The notes under the pieces: model-generated
What the model saw: only the letters and a program-made list of their open reading frames with translations
Databases searched by the model: none
Told to the model about the DNA's origin: nothing
NCBI GenBank assembly: GCA_032095175.1
Contig: DAMCZI010000013.1
Location: 1 to 64,000 of the forward strand
Length of the DNA stretch: 64,000 bases
Direction: 5' to 3'
Origin: DAMCZI01 sp032095175
Lineage (GTDB): Bacteria > Bacillota > Clostridia > Clostridiales > Caloramatoraceae
Translations under genes and position numbers: made by a program
Shown: piece after piece, positions 27,082-36,303 of the stretch
How positions within the stretch are numbered: position 1 is the stretch's first letter
Layout of the letters: every line of letters starts with the position of its first letter

Positions 27082-27114
27082 AAAATCCCCGGACTTATAC
27101 CCGGGGATTTTAAT
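27082..27114 (+). terminator. Rho-independent terminator
   Basis: A perfect 11-bp stem AAAATCCCCGG/CCGGGGATTTT with an 8-base loop and trailing T-rich stretch closes the spore-coat/sugar operon. Confidence 0.92.
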
Positions 27115-27143
27115 TTATGTGTCGTCTATATATTTGAATCTTA

Positions 27144-27497
27144 TTACTTATCATTTTTATTTCTATATAATACTATTTCAAGAACTCCATTTTCATTATA
27201 AATGACATCTGCTCTATCTACCATCATACCAACAAGAGAAAGTTCTGTATCCACATCACTCTCCCCTGCCAGACACCAGTAGTATTCTTCAATTTCTTCA
27301 TGTTTCTCAATGGTTAACTTTCCTCTGATTTTTTCTAATTCTTCCTTTGTTATATTGGTATTCCTGCTTATTACCTCTACTTTATAAAATTCATTTCCTT
27401 CTTTAATATTAATAGATATATCATTTGAACCATGAGAAAGAAGATAATTCAACAACTCCTCCGAAATTTTAGAAATTTTCAATTTATCATGTTTCAC
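27144..27497 (-). CDS. Small hypothetical protein coupled to DUF1576 gene
   Basis: The 117-aa acidic protein (counted from GTG 27497) is predicted alpha-beta with no membrane segment; a segment FYKVEVISRNTNITKEELEKIRGKL near 35-60 looks amphipathic. I do not recognise the family. GTG 27497 lies 8 bases after AGGAAGG; the ATG at 27506 directly abuts that site. It begins within the stop region of the DUF1576 gene, so the two are co-translated; a regulatory or accessory role for the membrane protein is plausible but unproven. Confidence 0.72.
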   Translation of the reverse strand: MKHDKLKISKISEELLNYLLSHGSNDISINIKEGNEFYKVEVISRNTNITKEELEKIRGKLTIEKHEEIEEYYWCLAGESDVDTELSLVGMMVDRADVIYNENGVLEIVLYRNKNDK

Positions 27498-27498
27498 A

Positions 27499-28815
27499 CT
27501 AATCATCCTTCCTAATTGCCTCTATTACAGGCACCATTGCTGCTGCAACAATTCCACCAGCAAATCCAACATTATAAAGATTAAGTCCACCATGGAGATA
27601 TCCAACATTTATTGTCACTGAACATATTATAAATCCTGCCAACATTCCCATTTTCCATCCAAATTCACCAGATATCGGAGCCAATGTAGTTCCAAACAAT
27701 GCTGATAAAAGCATTACAGGATCATCTATGCGCCATATCTTAGTAATACTTGCAATATACACACCAATAAATATAGGAATTATGTTTCTTAGGTGTTTTC
27801 CAAATGCACTAAACCCTGTAATTGTTAAAATTCCACCTATTGTTGGACCATTGAGACTTCCACCGACAATTATAACATAAATCATAGCTGATATACCGCT
27901 AATACCCATATTAATCAGTGTTGCTGGAAAACCCTCAAGGAGTACAAAATCTGTTACCAACCTTCCAGGGTATGAAAATATTTTTTTTACATTTACTATA
28001 GCTTTTTTATCAAGCAAAAATCCTGTAATTATAAAAAACATTAATACCATAAACAAATAGATACCAAGTATCAAATCATTTCCTTTTGTCCATACCAGCC
28101 TTCCGCTTATATTATACCCATAGGAACGAAGTATTGATACTAATATTGTTCCAATTATTCCTGCTGTAAATCCTATATTATATAGATTAAATCCCTGGTG
28201 CACTCTCATTAAGTATGATGAAAGCGGCGGCAATATAAATCCCAGTCCAATACCAATAAATATTCCCAGCAGGATATTAAAAATATGGGGCTTGTCTGTA
28301 TTAAACATTATCTGCGTAACCATTGGTGCTAATCCTGTACCAATAAGTGCAATATATATATACTTTGCAAACTTCTCATTCTGATACCTTGCATATAAGT
28401 ATACTCCTCCGAGTATAAACCATATATTAAAAATGTTTTCGCCAAAAAGAGAAAAACCCGAAACTATAAATATAGATGAAATAGCTGCTCCTGAAATGTT
28501 TATATTTAATTTCCATAATATTAATATGGAAATCAACGTGATAAATCCTGAATTTACAAAGGCAGCTCCCATTCCCCCTACCCCAATATAATCCGATATC
28601 AATGCATCAGGCTCCTTGATTATATCAAACAGGCCCCTTAATATATTTTCAGGTTTGTCCATTAATAGACCAAATATAACCAGTGATAAAGCATATACTA
28701 CCAAGACGACATATTTTATTTTATCTTCATCCTTGATGTACTTCTTTAAAAAAGGTATCTTTATGCTTTTAGTTTCTATAAATATCCCCCCTATATGAAT
28801 ATATCCAATCACCAT
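27499..28815 (-). CDS. DUF1576 family multi-pass membrane protein
   Basis: The 438-aa protein has about 12 hydrophobic segments in two homologous halves. Each half ends in the family signature: HQGFNLYNIGFTAGIIGT near 205 and HGGLNLYNVGFAGGIVAAAM near 410, characteristic of DUF1576 (PF07613). Glycine-rich segments GLGFILPPLSS and GTTLAPISGEFGWKMG suggest a transport protein with internal pseudosymmetry, but no substrate is known. The start is uncertain: ATG 28815 lacks a ribosome binding site, while GGGGGG at codons 9-10 points to ATA codons (28785 or 28779). Confidence 0.85.
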   Translation of the reverse strand: MVIGYIHIGGIFIETKSIKIPFLKKYIKDEDKIKYVVLVVYALSLVIFGLLMDKPENILRGLFDIIKEPDALISDYIGVGGMGAAFVNSGFITLISILILWKLNINISGAAISSIFIVSGFSLFGENIFNIWFILGGVYLYARYQNEKFAKYIYIALIGTGLAPMVTQIMFNTDKPHIFNILLGIFIGIGLGFILPPLSSYLMRVHQGFNLYNIGFTAGIIGTILVSILRSYGYNISGRLVWTKGNDLILGIYLFMVLMFFIITGFLLDKKAIVNVKKIFSYPGRLVTDFVLLEGFPATLINMGISGISAMIYVIIVGGSLNGPTIGGILTITGFSAFGKHLRNIIPIFIGVYIASITKIWRIDDPVMLLSALFGTTLAPISGEFGWKMGMLAGFIICSVTINVGYLHGGLNLYNVGFAGGIVAAAMVPVIEAIRKDD

Positions 28816-28953
28816 TATTCATTTTATATTATAATTTATTCTATAAACCATTCCCAAGATAAATATATGAAACTTTGCGATTCGGAATATTCATAATATT
28901 TGTAAAAGTATTATATCATATTTATAACTTAATATATAATACTTTTTAATATT

Positions 28954-29391
28954 TTATATTCGAGGTATCCTAACTGAAGAATCATCAATAGTTTTTACTC
29001 TTGATGACAAGTTCAAATTAGGATCTTTGAGTGTTCCTCCATTATTTGATATAATTTCATCCACTGCTTCATAATCATCATCATTAATATTTATTTCAAT
29101 ACTGCATCTGAATCCTGATATTTCATCAAATTCACCCATTCCACTTGCCATAGGACTTGCTGCCATAAGAGGTGTTTTTGAAACATCATCAATAACCTCT
29201 TCTCCTGAACCAAGAGTAAGTGCTGAATAGCTGCCTCCATTTTCTGTACCAGGATTATTTGTTTGAATAGACATTTTATCCATTTGATGATCATTTATAT
29301 CTAGGAAAGCCTTATTATATCCTTCATCTTTAAGATTTTTAATTGCTCTATTTGCATCCTTTATTCTTGGAAAATAACCTTTAATCTTCAT
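28954..29391 (-). CDS. Small stress-protein-like hypothetical
   Basis: The 145-aa protein opens MKIKGYFPRIKDANRAIKNLKDEGYNKAFLDIND, a ferredoxin-like beta-alpha-beta pattern also seen at the start of YflT/17M general stress proteins, and continues with a Gly/Ser-rich linker and a second such unit (CSIEININDDDYEAVDEIISNNGG near 100-125). This suggests two related half-domains. No membrane segment. ATG 29391 follows GGAGG by seven bases; the upstream ATG has none. Function unknown. Confidence 0.72.
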   Translation of the reverse strand: MKIKGYFPRIKDANRAIKNLKDEGYNKAFLDINDHQMDKMSIQTNNPGTENGGSYSALTLGSGEEVIDDVSKTPLMAASPMASGMGEFDEISGFRCSIEININDDDYEAVDEIISNNGGTLKDPNLNLSSRVKTIDDSSVRIPRI

Positions 29392-29517
29392 GTTAAGACC
29401 TCCAAATAGCATTTTATGTTCTCTATACATTACTATATAGTATTTCCAAATTCTCTGTGGTTATCATTTTTCGATATGTTATAATGAAGTAGTCCATGAT
29501 AAATAATCAATTAATTC

Positions 29518-29638
29518 AACTATATTAATCGTACTAAAGATTTTACATTGGATGTTGTGCGATTAATAAAACAAAGAAAATGATTTCGCATAAATGTTTT
29601 GGGTCGAGCAATGTAGAATCATTTATATGAAACATATA
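29518..29638 (+). repeat. Two-hairpin intergenic repeat, full copy at an RBS
   Basis: This copy matches the reverse complement of the 15845 copy over ~120 bases; hairpin B holds GGGTCGAGCAATGTAGAATC. The element ends directly before AAGGTG, the ribosome binding site of the AEC transporter, so its transcript would carry hairpin B in the 5' untranslated region. Confidence 0.82.
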
Positions 29639-29650
29639 GAAGGTGATATT

Positions 29651-30589
29651 TTGACTGTTTTTAAAGCAATACAGAGTGTTTTTAGTATTTTAATTATGAT
29701 ATCCATTGGTTATTTTCTTACATATAAAGGATGGTTTAATGATGATTCATCAAAGCTGCTATCAAAAATTGTTACATATGTATCACTGCCGCCTTTAATG
29801 ATATACAACTTAACAGAAAGCTTTGACAGACATTCACTTTTATCCTCGTTTAATGGACTTGCTGTTCCATTTTTATCAATTGGAATCTGTTATGTTATTA
29901 GTAAATTTGTATCAAAATTAATAAAGGTAAAAAAAGAAAGACGTGGATTGTTTGAAACGATGTTTTTTGCCTCCAATACAATATTTATTGGACTTCCTGT
30001 TAATATCGCAATATTCGGAAGCAAAAGCTTGCCATATGCCCTGCTTTATTACATGGCAAATACATTTTTATTTTGGACAATAGGGATATATGATATTAGA
30101 AAGTATTCTGAGGGTACCAAAGAAAAATTATTCAGTTTAAATAGCATTAAAAAAGTATTTTCTCCTCCATTTATAGGATTTATACTTGGTACTTCAATTG
30201 TATTATTAGGAATCAACCTGCCTGATTTTGTTATGGATACATGTAAATATCTTGGCAATCTTACAACTCCTCTATCCATGATATTTATAGGAATAACAAT
30301 GTATTCAGTAAAGCTTAAGGACATTAAACCAAGTATAGATATGGCTGCAATACTGATTGGAAGATTCTTAATCGCACCATTAACTATAGTAGCACTTACA
30401 CCGATTTTTCCTATGCCTGAATTAATGAAAAATGTTTTTATAACCCAATCTGCAATGCCGGCAATAACCCAGGCAGCTATTATTTCCAAGGCATATGGAA
30501 GTGATTATAAATATACTTCGGTAATTGTTACTGTAACAACAATTTTAAGCCTTGTATTTATTCCTGTCTATGTTTTACTTATGAAATAG
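29651..30589 (+). CDS. AEC family transporter (auxin efflux carrier type)
   Basis: The 312-aa protein has about ten membrane helices in two halves, beginning VFSILIMISIGYFLTYKGWF. Conserved polar breaks such as SNTIFIGLPVNIAIFG near 110 and QSAMPAITQAAIISKAYG near 280 are typical of the AEC family, which in Firmicutes exports or exchanges malate and other carboxylates. Substrate here is unknown. TTG 29651 is selected for AAGGTG at 5-6 bases; frames reaching upstream would read into the repeat element and add a non-homologous leader. Confidence 0.9.
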   Translation: MTVFKAIQSVFSILIMISIGYFLTYKGWFNDDSSKLLSKIVTYVSLPPLMIYNLTESFDRHSLLSSFNGLAVPFLSIGICYVISKFVSKLIKVKKERRGLFETMFFASNTIFIGLPVNIAIFGSKSLPYALLYYMANTFLFWTIGIYDIRKYSEGTKEKLFSLNSIKKVFSPPFIGFILGTSIVLLGINLPDFVMDTCKYLGNLTTPLSMIFIGITMYSVKLKDIKPSIDMAAILIGRFLIAPLTIVALTPIFPMPELMKNVFITQSAMPAITQAAIISKAYGSDYKYTSVIVTVTTILSLVFIPVYVLLMK

Positions 30590-30622
30590 AAAATGAGCAG
30601 ATTTAATATCTGCCCATTTTTT
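30590..30622. terminator. Bidirectional terminator between AEC transporter and slipin
   Basis: AAAATGAGCAGAT (30590-30602) pairs with ATCTGCCCATTTT (30608-30620) with one mismatch; A and T runs flank it on both sides, serving both converging genes. Confidence 0.82.
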
Positions 30623-30632
30623 TATTACTATT

Positions 30633-31595
30633 TTACTTAACTTCATTCTGTTTTTCTTTAATGCTTCCCTTTAGCACATCTGCTATAGCTGCAATGCTTC
30701 CAAGGGATGAAAGTGTTTCATTTGGAAGTATAAGCTTGTTAGCTGGGTTCTTAGCCATTTCCTTCATTGCTTCAATTTGCTTTAATGCTATAACAACTTC
30801 GTTTGTTCCTGAATCAAGTATTGATTTATTTACTGTTTCAATAGCCATTGCATCAGCCTTAGCTATAGTTTCAATAGCTCTTGCTTTACCTTCTGCTTCA
30901 AGAAGCTGTGCCTCTCTTTGTCCTTCAGCTCTCTTTATGTTTGCTTCCTTTTCTGCTTCAGCTGCAAGTATTTTTGACTGTTTATCTCCTTCTGCTCTTG
31001 TCATAACACTTTGCTTTTCTCCCTCTGCCTGGAGTATAGTTGCTCTCTTATCTCTTTCTGCCTTCATCTGCTTTTCCATTGCCTGCTGAATTTCAGCTGG
31101 TGGTATAATGTTTTTAATTTCAACTGAAAGTATCTTTATTCCATAGGCATCAGTTATTTCATCAACTACCTTAAGAAGCTCTAGGTTTATCTGATCTCTT
31201 CCAGATAAAACTTCATCAAGTGTCATATTACCTACAATATTTCTCATGTTTGTAATTGTTGAATAAACTATACCAGACTTATAATCTTCTATATTGTATA
31301 CTGCATCCTTTGCATTCATAACCTTGTAGAATATAACGTTGTCTATTGAAATCTTAACATTGTCCTTTGTAATTACGTTTTGTGGTTCAATATCCAATAT
31401 CTGCTGCTTTGTTGAAATCTTTCTTCTTACAAAGTCAACAAATGGTATTAAAAAGTGCCAGCCTGGTTCAAGTACCTTGTAAAACTGTCCAAATCTTTCT
31501 GCTACGTAAAGGTATCCAGTATTGACTACCTTTATTGATGAGAATAAGAGTATCAATACGAATAGGATAATAATCATTGTTATAATAGCTTGCAT
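30633..31595 (-). CDS. SPFH/band-7 protein (paraslipin, QmcA/stomatin-like)
   Basis: The 320-aa protein has one N-terminal membrane helix (about 5-22), a band-7 domain (about 25-180, with GYLYVAERFGQFYKVLEPGWHFLIPF), and a long Ala/Glu/Lys coiled coil (about 185-260, repeats of AEGEKQ). The C-terminal IALKQIEAMKEMAKNPANKLILPNE is diagnostic for paraslipins. It would form membrane microdomain scaffolds, and is co-transcribed with an NfeD protein, its usual partner. The start overlaps nothing; 14 bases separate it from nfeD. Confidence 0.95.
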   Translation of the reverse strand: MQAIITMIIILFVLILLFSSIKVVNTGYLYVAERFGQFYKVLEPGWHFLIPFVDFVRRKISTKQQILDIEPQNVITKDNVKISIDNVIFYKVMNAKDAVYNIEDYKSGIVYSTITNMRNIVGNMTLDEVLSGRDQINLELLKVVDEITDAYGIKILSVEIKNIIPPAEIQQAMEKQMKAERDKRATILQAEGEKQSVMTRAEGDKQSKILAAEAEKEANIKRAEGQREAQLLEAEGKARAIETIAKADAMAIETVNKSILDSGTNEVVIALKQIEAMKEMAKNPANKLILPNETLSSLGSIAAIADVLKGSIKEKQNEVK

Positions 31596-31609
31596 ACTAA
31601 AAGTCCCCC

Positions 31610-32032
31610 TTATTTTTTAATAATTATTAATTTGTTTCCCTTTATGCCTGTTATTTCAGCTTTTTCTCCAGCATTTATAGGCTCACCCTGGTTTTCGATG
31701 CTCCAATAAATTCCGTCAAGCTTTATCTTGCCTAAGGCTTTCAAATCTTCATCTAATGTTATCGTCCTCCCTACAAATGTCTCTTCCATTTTAAGCGTTT
31801 TAGGTATAGAGGCCTTTAACTTTTTTCTAAACCAGAAGTATTCAATTATGACAGAGATGGCACTTACAATCCCAAATATAATTATTTGCGATGTTATATT
31901 CATATTGGATATTTGAGCTATAAGTGCAGCAATTCCGCCAATTGTGAACCCTGCAAAGAAAAAGCTACTGGTTATTATGTCTATTACCAATGCAGCAATG
32001 GATACAACAACCCACAATATGATGTATTCCAT
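31610..32032 (-). CDS. NfeD family membrane protein (short form)
   Basis: The 140-aa protein has three hydrophobic segments (about 5-75) and a C-terminal OB-fold domain (about 85-140, with FVGRTITLDEDLKALGKIKLDGIYW). It is the short NfeD type lacking the ClpP-like protease. Its usual role is partner and anchor of the adjacent slipin in membrane-quality control. ATG 32032 follows GGAGGGA by a few bases; the longer frame starting at 32062 crosses this site. Confidence 0.93.
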   Translation of the reverse strand: MEYIILWVVVSIAALVIDIITSSFFFAGFTIGGIAALIAQISNMNITSQIIIFGIVSAISVIIEYFWFRKKLKASIPKTLKMEETFVGRTITLDEDLKALGKIKLDGIYWSIENQGEPINAGEKAEITGIKGNKLIIIKK

Positions 32033-32087
32033 CTTTCTCCCTCCTTCCCATCTTAATACCATGTTATAGTTTTTATGCTTTTATAAC

Positions 32088-32145
32088 GTAGTATGTATTA
32101 CTACTTGTTACAATATATATTATCATGTGTTGTTTTTAAATACAA
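32088..32145 (-). promoter_or_regulatory. Promoter and short inverted repeat before nfeD-slipin
   Basis: On the minus strand TTGTAT (32140-32145) and TAATAT (32117-32122) are 17 bases apart. Just downstream GTAGT-N7-ACTAC (32088-32104) is a perfect inverted repeat around the expected transcription start, in operator position. Further upstream (32146-32351) I see nothing recognisable. Confidence 0.45.
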
Positions 32146-32351
32146 CACCTGTTTTTGTTAACATTACACCAACTTATATATAATTTCAACGAAACCTATG
32201 TTTTGCTCTATAAAGCTCATGGAATCTATTGAAATCTTTATATATCATTATTTTAATAAAAAATATCTTATATTCATTTTAACACTTCATTATCATATAT
32301 TCATTCTAAAAAAATATATGATGGTGATTGTTTCTTCTATTTTGATTCAAC

Positions 32352-32510
32352 AAAAAAAGAGCCGTCACACAAAGAAATGTCCCTAGGTAACAGGCACTTG
32401 AGTTATGAGTTATTTATGAAAGATGATCATTAGAAAATAGTTTTTCTTAAATAACTCATAACTCAAGAGCCTGTCACCTAGAGATAGTGGTGCGATAGCC
32501 CCTTTTTTAA
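32352..32510. repeat. Large REP-like palindrome
   Basis: An imperfect ~160-base inverted repeat pairs GTAACAGGCACTTGAG and GAGTTATGAGTTATTTA with GAGCCTGTCACC and TAAATAACTCATAACTC. The outer arms (GAGCCGTCACAC and GTGGTGCGATAGCCC) keep partial pairing and run into A or T tracts, so it can terminate asnS. The ACAGGCAC/GTGCCTGT unit resembles REP-type hairpins widespread in Firmicutes; no transposase lies nearby. Confidence 0.7.
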
Positions 32511-32529
32511 TATCGTTATTACTTAATCA

Positions 32530-33921
32530 TTAAAACTCTGCAGTTCCTGGAGTTCTTGGGAAAGGAATTACGTCTCTTATATTGCTCATTCCTGTTAGGT
32601 ACATTATCATTCTCTCAAATCCAAGACCAAAACCTGCATGTTTTGTTCCACCATATTTTCTTAATTCAAGATACCACCAGTAGTCTTCCTTGTGTAATCC
32701 TAGTTCCTCAAGTCTTGCCTCTAAAACATCAAGTCTTTCTTCTCTCTGGCTTCCACCAATTAGTTCACCTACTCCTGGAGCAAGTAAATCAGCAGCTGCA
32801 ACTGTCTTATTATCATCATTTATTCTCATATAGAAGGCTTTTATTTCCTTTGGATAATCTGTAACAAATACTGGCCTTTTAAATACTTTTTCTGCAAGAA
32901 ATCTTTCATGCTCAGTCTGAAGATCTATTCCCCATTCTACAGGGTATTCAAACTTTTCTCCTGACTTTTTAAGTATTTCAATAGCTTCAGTATAGGTCAC
33001 TCTCCCAAAATCTGAATTTAATACATTTTCTAGTCTATCAAACAAACCTGTATCAACAAAACTGTTAAAAAACTGCATTTCTTCTGGAGCATTCTCTAAT
33101 ACATAACTAATTATATATTTAACCATATCTTCAGCTAGATCCATATCATCCTTTAGATCCGCAAATGCGATTTCTGGTTCAATCATCCAGAATTCTGCAG
33201 CATGTTTTGGAGTATTTGAATTCTCTGCTCTAAATGTAGGGCCAAAGGTATAAACATTTCTAAATGCCATAGCATAGGTTTCAGCTTCAAGTTGCCCACT
33301 TACACTTAGGTTAGTCGCTTTTCCAAAGAAGTCCTCTGAACAATCAACATTCCCCTGCTGTGTTTTTGGAAGATTCTCAAGATCAAGTGTTGTAACTCTA
33401 AACATTTCTCCTGCACCTTCGCAGTCACTTCCTGTTATTAAAGGAGTGTGTACATAAACAAAGCCTCTTTCCTGGAAGAACTTGTGGATTGCATATGCAG
33501 CCAATGACCTTACTCTGAATACTGCTGAAAAAGTGTTACTTCTTGGTCTTAAATGTGCAATTGATCTTAAGTATTCAAATGAGTGCCTCTTCTTTTGAAG
33601 TGGATATTCAGGTGATGAGGTTCCTTCAATTACAATATTTGTTGCCTTTATCTCAAAGGGCTGCTTAGCCTCTGGAGTTAACTCTAAAACGCCCTCCACA
33701 GTAATTGAAGAGCTTATTGAAAGCTTTGATACATCAGCAAAGTTTTCAATATTATCACCATATACTATCTGAATGTTTTTAAAGAAGCTTCCATCATTTA
33801 GTTCTATGAACCCAAATGATTTTGAGGCTCTGATTGTTCTTACCCAGCCTGAAATTTTCACATTCTTACCAGCGTACTCCTCTGTGTTCCTATAAATCTG
33901 TTTTACTAATGTAGTGTCCAT
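32530..33921 (-). CDS. asnS: Asparaginyl-tRNA synthetase
   Basis: The 463-aa class IIb synthetase has an N-terminal OB anticodon-binding fold (about 15-105, [25 protein letters not shown]) and a catalytic core with class II motif 2 ([21 protein letters not shown] near 225) and motif 3 ([30 protein letters not shown] at the C-terminus). It charges tRNA-Asn in the cytoplasm. The upstream T-box leader with an AAC codon in the specifier position agrees with Asn control. The start is ATG with AGGTTAAAA upstream. Confidence 0.98.
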   Translation of the reverse strand: MDTTLVKQIYRNTEEYAGKNVKISGWVRTIRASKSFGFIELNDGSFFKNIQIVYGDNIENFADVSKLSISSSITVEGVLELTPEAKQPFEIKATNIVIEGTSSPEYPLQKKRHSFEYLRSIAHLRPRSNTFSAVFRVRSLAAYAIHKFFQERGFVYVHTPLITGSDCEGAGEMFRVTTLDLENLPKTQQGNVDCSEDFFGKATNLSVSGQLEAETYAMAFRNVYTFGPTFRAENSNTPKHAAEFWMIEPEIAFADLKDDMDLAEDMVKYIISYVLENAPEEMQFFNSFVDTGLFDRLENVLNSDFGRVTYTEAIEILKKSGEKFEYPVEWGIDLQTEHERFLAEKVFKRPVFVTDYPKEIKAFYMRINDDNKTVAAADLLAPGVGELIGGSQREERLDVLEARLEELGLHKEDYWWYLELRKYGGTKHAGFGLGFERMIMYLTGMSNIRDVIPFPRTPGTAEF

Positions 33922-34001
33922 TTTTTAACCTCCTCTATCTTATAAATTTTATTAATTACCTGATGCATCAAGGTATTTTAAAATAATCGCTAAAAAAGCA
34001 T

Positions 34002-34288
34002 AAATAAAAGCCCCTCCATCCTAAAAGGGACGAAGGAGCGTTGCTTCGCGGTGCCACCCAGTTTGTCGTAAAAACGACCACCTCAAAGGTACGGAATCAA
34101 CTGATTCGATACCCTCCAAATATAAGGCTTTGGAAGCCTCCAAGTCTACTCTCATATGATTTCGGTTGGACGCTCAGGGATGTTCTTCAATACAAACTTC
34201 ATACCAGTCTTACACCATCACTGGCTCGCTTTAAATCCATTATATACCTACTCTTCCCTTCATCGCAGGATAATATTGTATTATACTT
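34002..34288 (-). promoter_or_regulatory. T-box leader controlling asnS
   Basis: On the minus strand the conserved T-box TGGGTGGCACCGCG (34047-34060) precedes a terminator hairpin (GCTCCTTCGTCC with GGATGGAGGGGC, then TTTTATTT, 34002-34040). Upstream Stem I carries AGAGTA and the specifier region GAAGAACAT, with AAC (Asn) at 34182-34184. Uncharged tRNA-Asn should stabilise the antiterminator and allow asnS transcription. Confidence 0.95.
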
Positions 34289-34292
34289 TAAA

Positions 34293-34321
34293 ATTATAAT
34301 CCCCAAAAATCCTAATGTCAA
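34293..34321 (-). promoter_or_regulatory. Consensus sigma-A promoter of asnS
   Basis: Perfect TTGACA (34316-34321) and TATAAT (34293-34298) boxes are spaced by exactly 17 bases on the minus strand, just upstream of the T-box leader. Confidence 0.93.
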
Positions 34322-34360
34322 CAGTATTATCAATAAAAGTATTTCTTATACTGTAATTTT

Positions 34361-34522
34361 TTATTCGGTTTCCTCAAATTGATCCTTCCCTACACCACAA
34401 AGTGGGCAAACCCAATCCTCAGGAATATCCTCAAAAGCTGTCCCAGGTTCTATACCTCCATCAGGATCTCCTACCTCCGGATCATAAATATAGCCGCAGG
34501 CTATGCAAACATACTTTTTCAC
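34361..34522 (-). CDS. Rubredoxin
   Basis: This 53-aa GTG-initiated gene is easily missed because of its length. It reads [18 protein letters not shown]..., with the two CxxCG knuckles [10 protein letters not shown] near residue 6 and [12 protein letters not shown] near 39, which bind a single Fe atom. AGGAGGAG precedes GTG 34522 by five bases. Rubredoxin is a low-potential electron carrier used in oxygen and peroxide detoxification of anaerobes. It lies just upstream of the asnS promoter, in the same direction; no redox partner gene is adjacent. Confidence 0.97.
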   Translation of the reverse strand: MKKYVCIACGYIYDPEVGDPDGGIEPGTAFEDIPEDWVCPLCGVGKDQFEETE

Positions 34523-34597
34523 TTAAACTCCTCCTCTTTTTAGGGTTTGATTTATAAAATGTATTATTCATTATCATTAATCACAGCTTCTATGTTC

Positions 34598-34712
34598 TAT
34601 ATATTTCGCATAAATGATTTTACATTTTTAAAATCATTTATGCGAAATATTTTCCTAAATTCATATAACGCAATAAATACCTTAATGAAAAATCTTTATT
34701 GCGTTATATATA
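34598..34712 (-). repeat. Two-hairpin intergenic repeat, full copy
   Basis: Hairpin B (34606-34644) is a perfect palindrome pairing CGCATAAATGATTTTA with its complement. Hairpin A (34660-34710) pairs TATAACGCAATAAA with TTTATTGCGTTATA. The orientation is opposite to the 19083 copy, to which it is closest. Confidence 0.85.
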
Positions 34713-34739
34713 ATTATTATCATAAGATATGCTTTATAT

Positions 34740-34785
34740 TCATAAAAAATGCATTACCCAGATTATTTATCCGAGTAATGCATTT
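34740..34785 (-). terminator. Terminator after glyA
   Basis: AAATGCATTAC (34747-34757) pairs with GTAATGCATTT (34775-34785); an inner GATAAATAATC can fold further. On the minus strand a TTTTTTATG run follows. Confidence 0.78.
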
Positions 34786-34815
34786 ATAAAATCTAATTTA
34801 ATTTATAAATTTTTT

Positions 34816-36048
34816 TTACTTATATAGAGGGAATTTATCACAAAGCATTTTTACCCTATCCTTTGCGAAGGTTAAATCTTTATCTCTATTATCTATAGCC
34901 CATGCTATTATATTTGCAATCTCAACCATTTCATCACTTCCAAAGCCTCTGGTTGTAACTGCAGGTGTACCAATCCTTATACCACTTGTAACAAATGGAC
35001 TTTCTGTTTCGTCTGGTACAGTATTCTTATTTGTTGTTATACCAATTTCATCAAGAAGATGCTGTGCTTCTTTTCCAGTTATATTCTTATTTCTTAAATC
35101 AACAAGCATTAGATGGTTGTCAGTTCCTCCAGAAACAAGCTTGAAGCCTCTGTCCATTAATGCTTTTGATAAAACTTTTGCATTATCAACAACTCTTTTT
35201 TGATATGCTTTAAAATCATCTGACATTGCTTCCTTAAAGCATATTGCCTTAGCTGCAATAACATGCATTAAAGGTCCTCCCTGTATTCCTGGGAATATGC
35301 TCTTATCTATCATCTTGGCGTATTTTTCCTTGCAAAGTATAGCTCCACCCCTAGGTCCTCGAAGGGTTTTATGGGTTGTAGTAGTAACAAAATCTGCATA
35401 TTCTACTGGATTCGGATGAACTCCTGCTGCAACAAGGCCTGCTATATGAGCCATGTCAACCATCATATAAGCTCCTACTTCATCACATATCTCTCTTATC
35501 CTTTTAAAGTCTATTACTCTAGGATAAGCACTTGCACCTGCAACTATCATCTTTGGTTTTTCTTCACGAGCAATCTTTGCCAGGTTATCATAATCTATAT
35601 AACCAGTATCGTCAACTCCATAGGATAAAAATCTATAATACTTACCAGAAAAATTTACAGGACTTCCATGTGTTAAGTGTCCACCATGTGAAAGGTTCAT
35701 ACCAAGAACTGTATCACCTGGTTCTAATACTGCAAAATATACACCCATGTTAGCCTGTGATCCTGAATGAGGTTGAACATTTGCATGCTCAGCATTAAAA
35801 AGCTTTTTCATCCTATCTCTTGCTACATTTTCTGCCATATCTACATATTCGCATCCACCATAGTATCTCTTTCCAGGATATCCTTCAGCATATTTGTTAG
35901 TTAAGTGTGAACCCATAGCTTCCATAACAGCTTTACTAGTAAAGTTTTCTGAAGCGATAAGCTCAATTTTGCTCTGCTGTCTGTTTATTTCCAGACCAAT
36001 TATCTCATATATCTCGGGATCTACATTATTTATTTCCTCATAAGACAT
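34816..36048 (-). CDS. glyA: Serine hydroxymethyltransferase
   Basis: The 410-aa PLP enzyme interconverts serine and glycine with tetrahydrofolate. The PLP lysine is in [14 protein letters not shown] near residue 225; other signatures are [39 protein letters not shown] near the N-terminus and [17 protein letters not shown] near 200. ATG 36048 gives the normal family length and follows AAGGAAG; the open frame extends 14 codons further without a ribosome binding site. It is divergent from sdaAB, and the two enzymes share serine as substrate. Confidence 0.98.
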   Translation of the reverse strand: MSYEEINNVDPEIYEIIGLEINRQQSKIELIASENFTSKAVMEAMGSHLTNKYAEGYPGKRYYGGCEYVDMAENVARDRMKKLFNAEHANVQPHSGSQANMGVYFAVLEPGDTVLGMNLSHGGHLTHGSPVNFSGKYYRFLSYGVDDTGYIDYDNLAKIAREEKPKMIVAGASAYPRVIDFKRIREICDEVGAYMMVDMAHIAGLVAAGVHPNPVEYADFVTTTTHKTLRGPRGGAILCKEKYAKMIDKSIFPGIQGGPLMHVIAAKAICFKEAMSDDFKAYQKRVVDNAKVLSKALMDRGFKLVSGGTDNHLMLVDLRNKNITGKEAQHLLDEIGITTNKNTVPDETESPFVTSGIRIGTPAVTTRGFGSDEMVEIANIIAWAIDNRDKDLTFAKDRVKMLCDKFPLYK

Positions 36049-36303
36049 ATCGATACACTTCCTTCCATCAATTAAATTTTTCAGTAGCAAAATTTTTTTT
36101 GATAATTTGGAGTATAATTATACATATACTATTATTATTTTTAAAAATTTTATATAATAGATAATGTTAATTTACATATTCTAATTATAGAATATAAAAA
36201 TTTGCTAAAATCAAATTTTTCCGACAATATAATTATATAATATTAATTGTCAAAACTCTACTTTTTTATTACAAAATTTTTATTATTTTATGGGGAGATG
36301 TCT

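Noticed and set aside
34047..34060. Small plus-strand 113-aa frame through the T-box region (34041-34382)
   Set aside because: The T-box, terminator and promoter explain this region, and the frame has no ribosome binding site.
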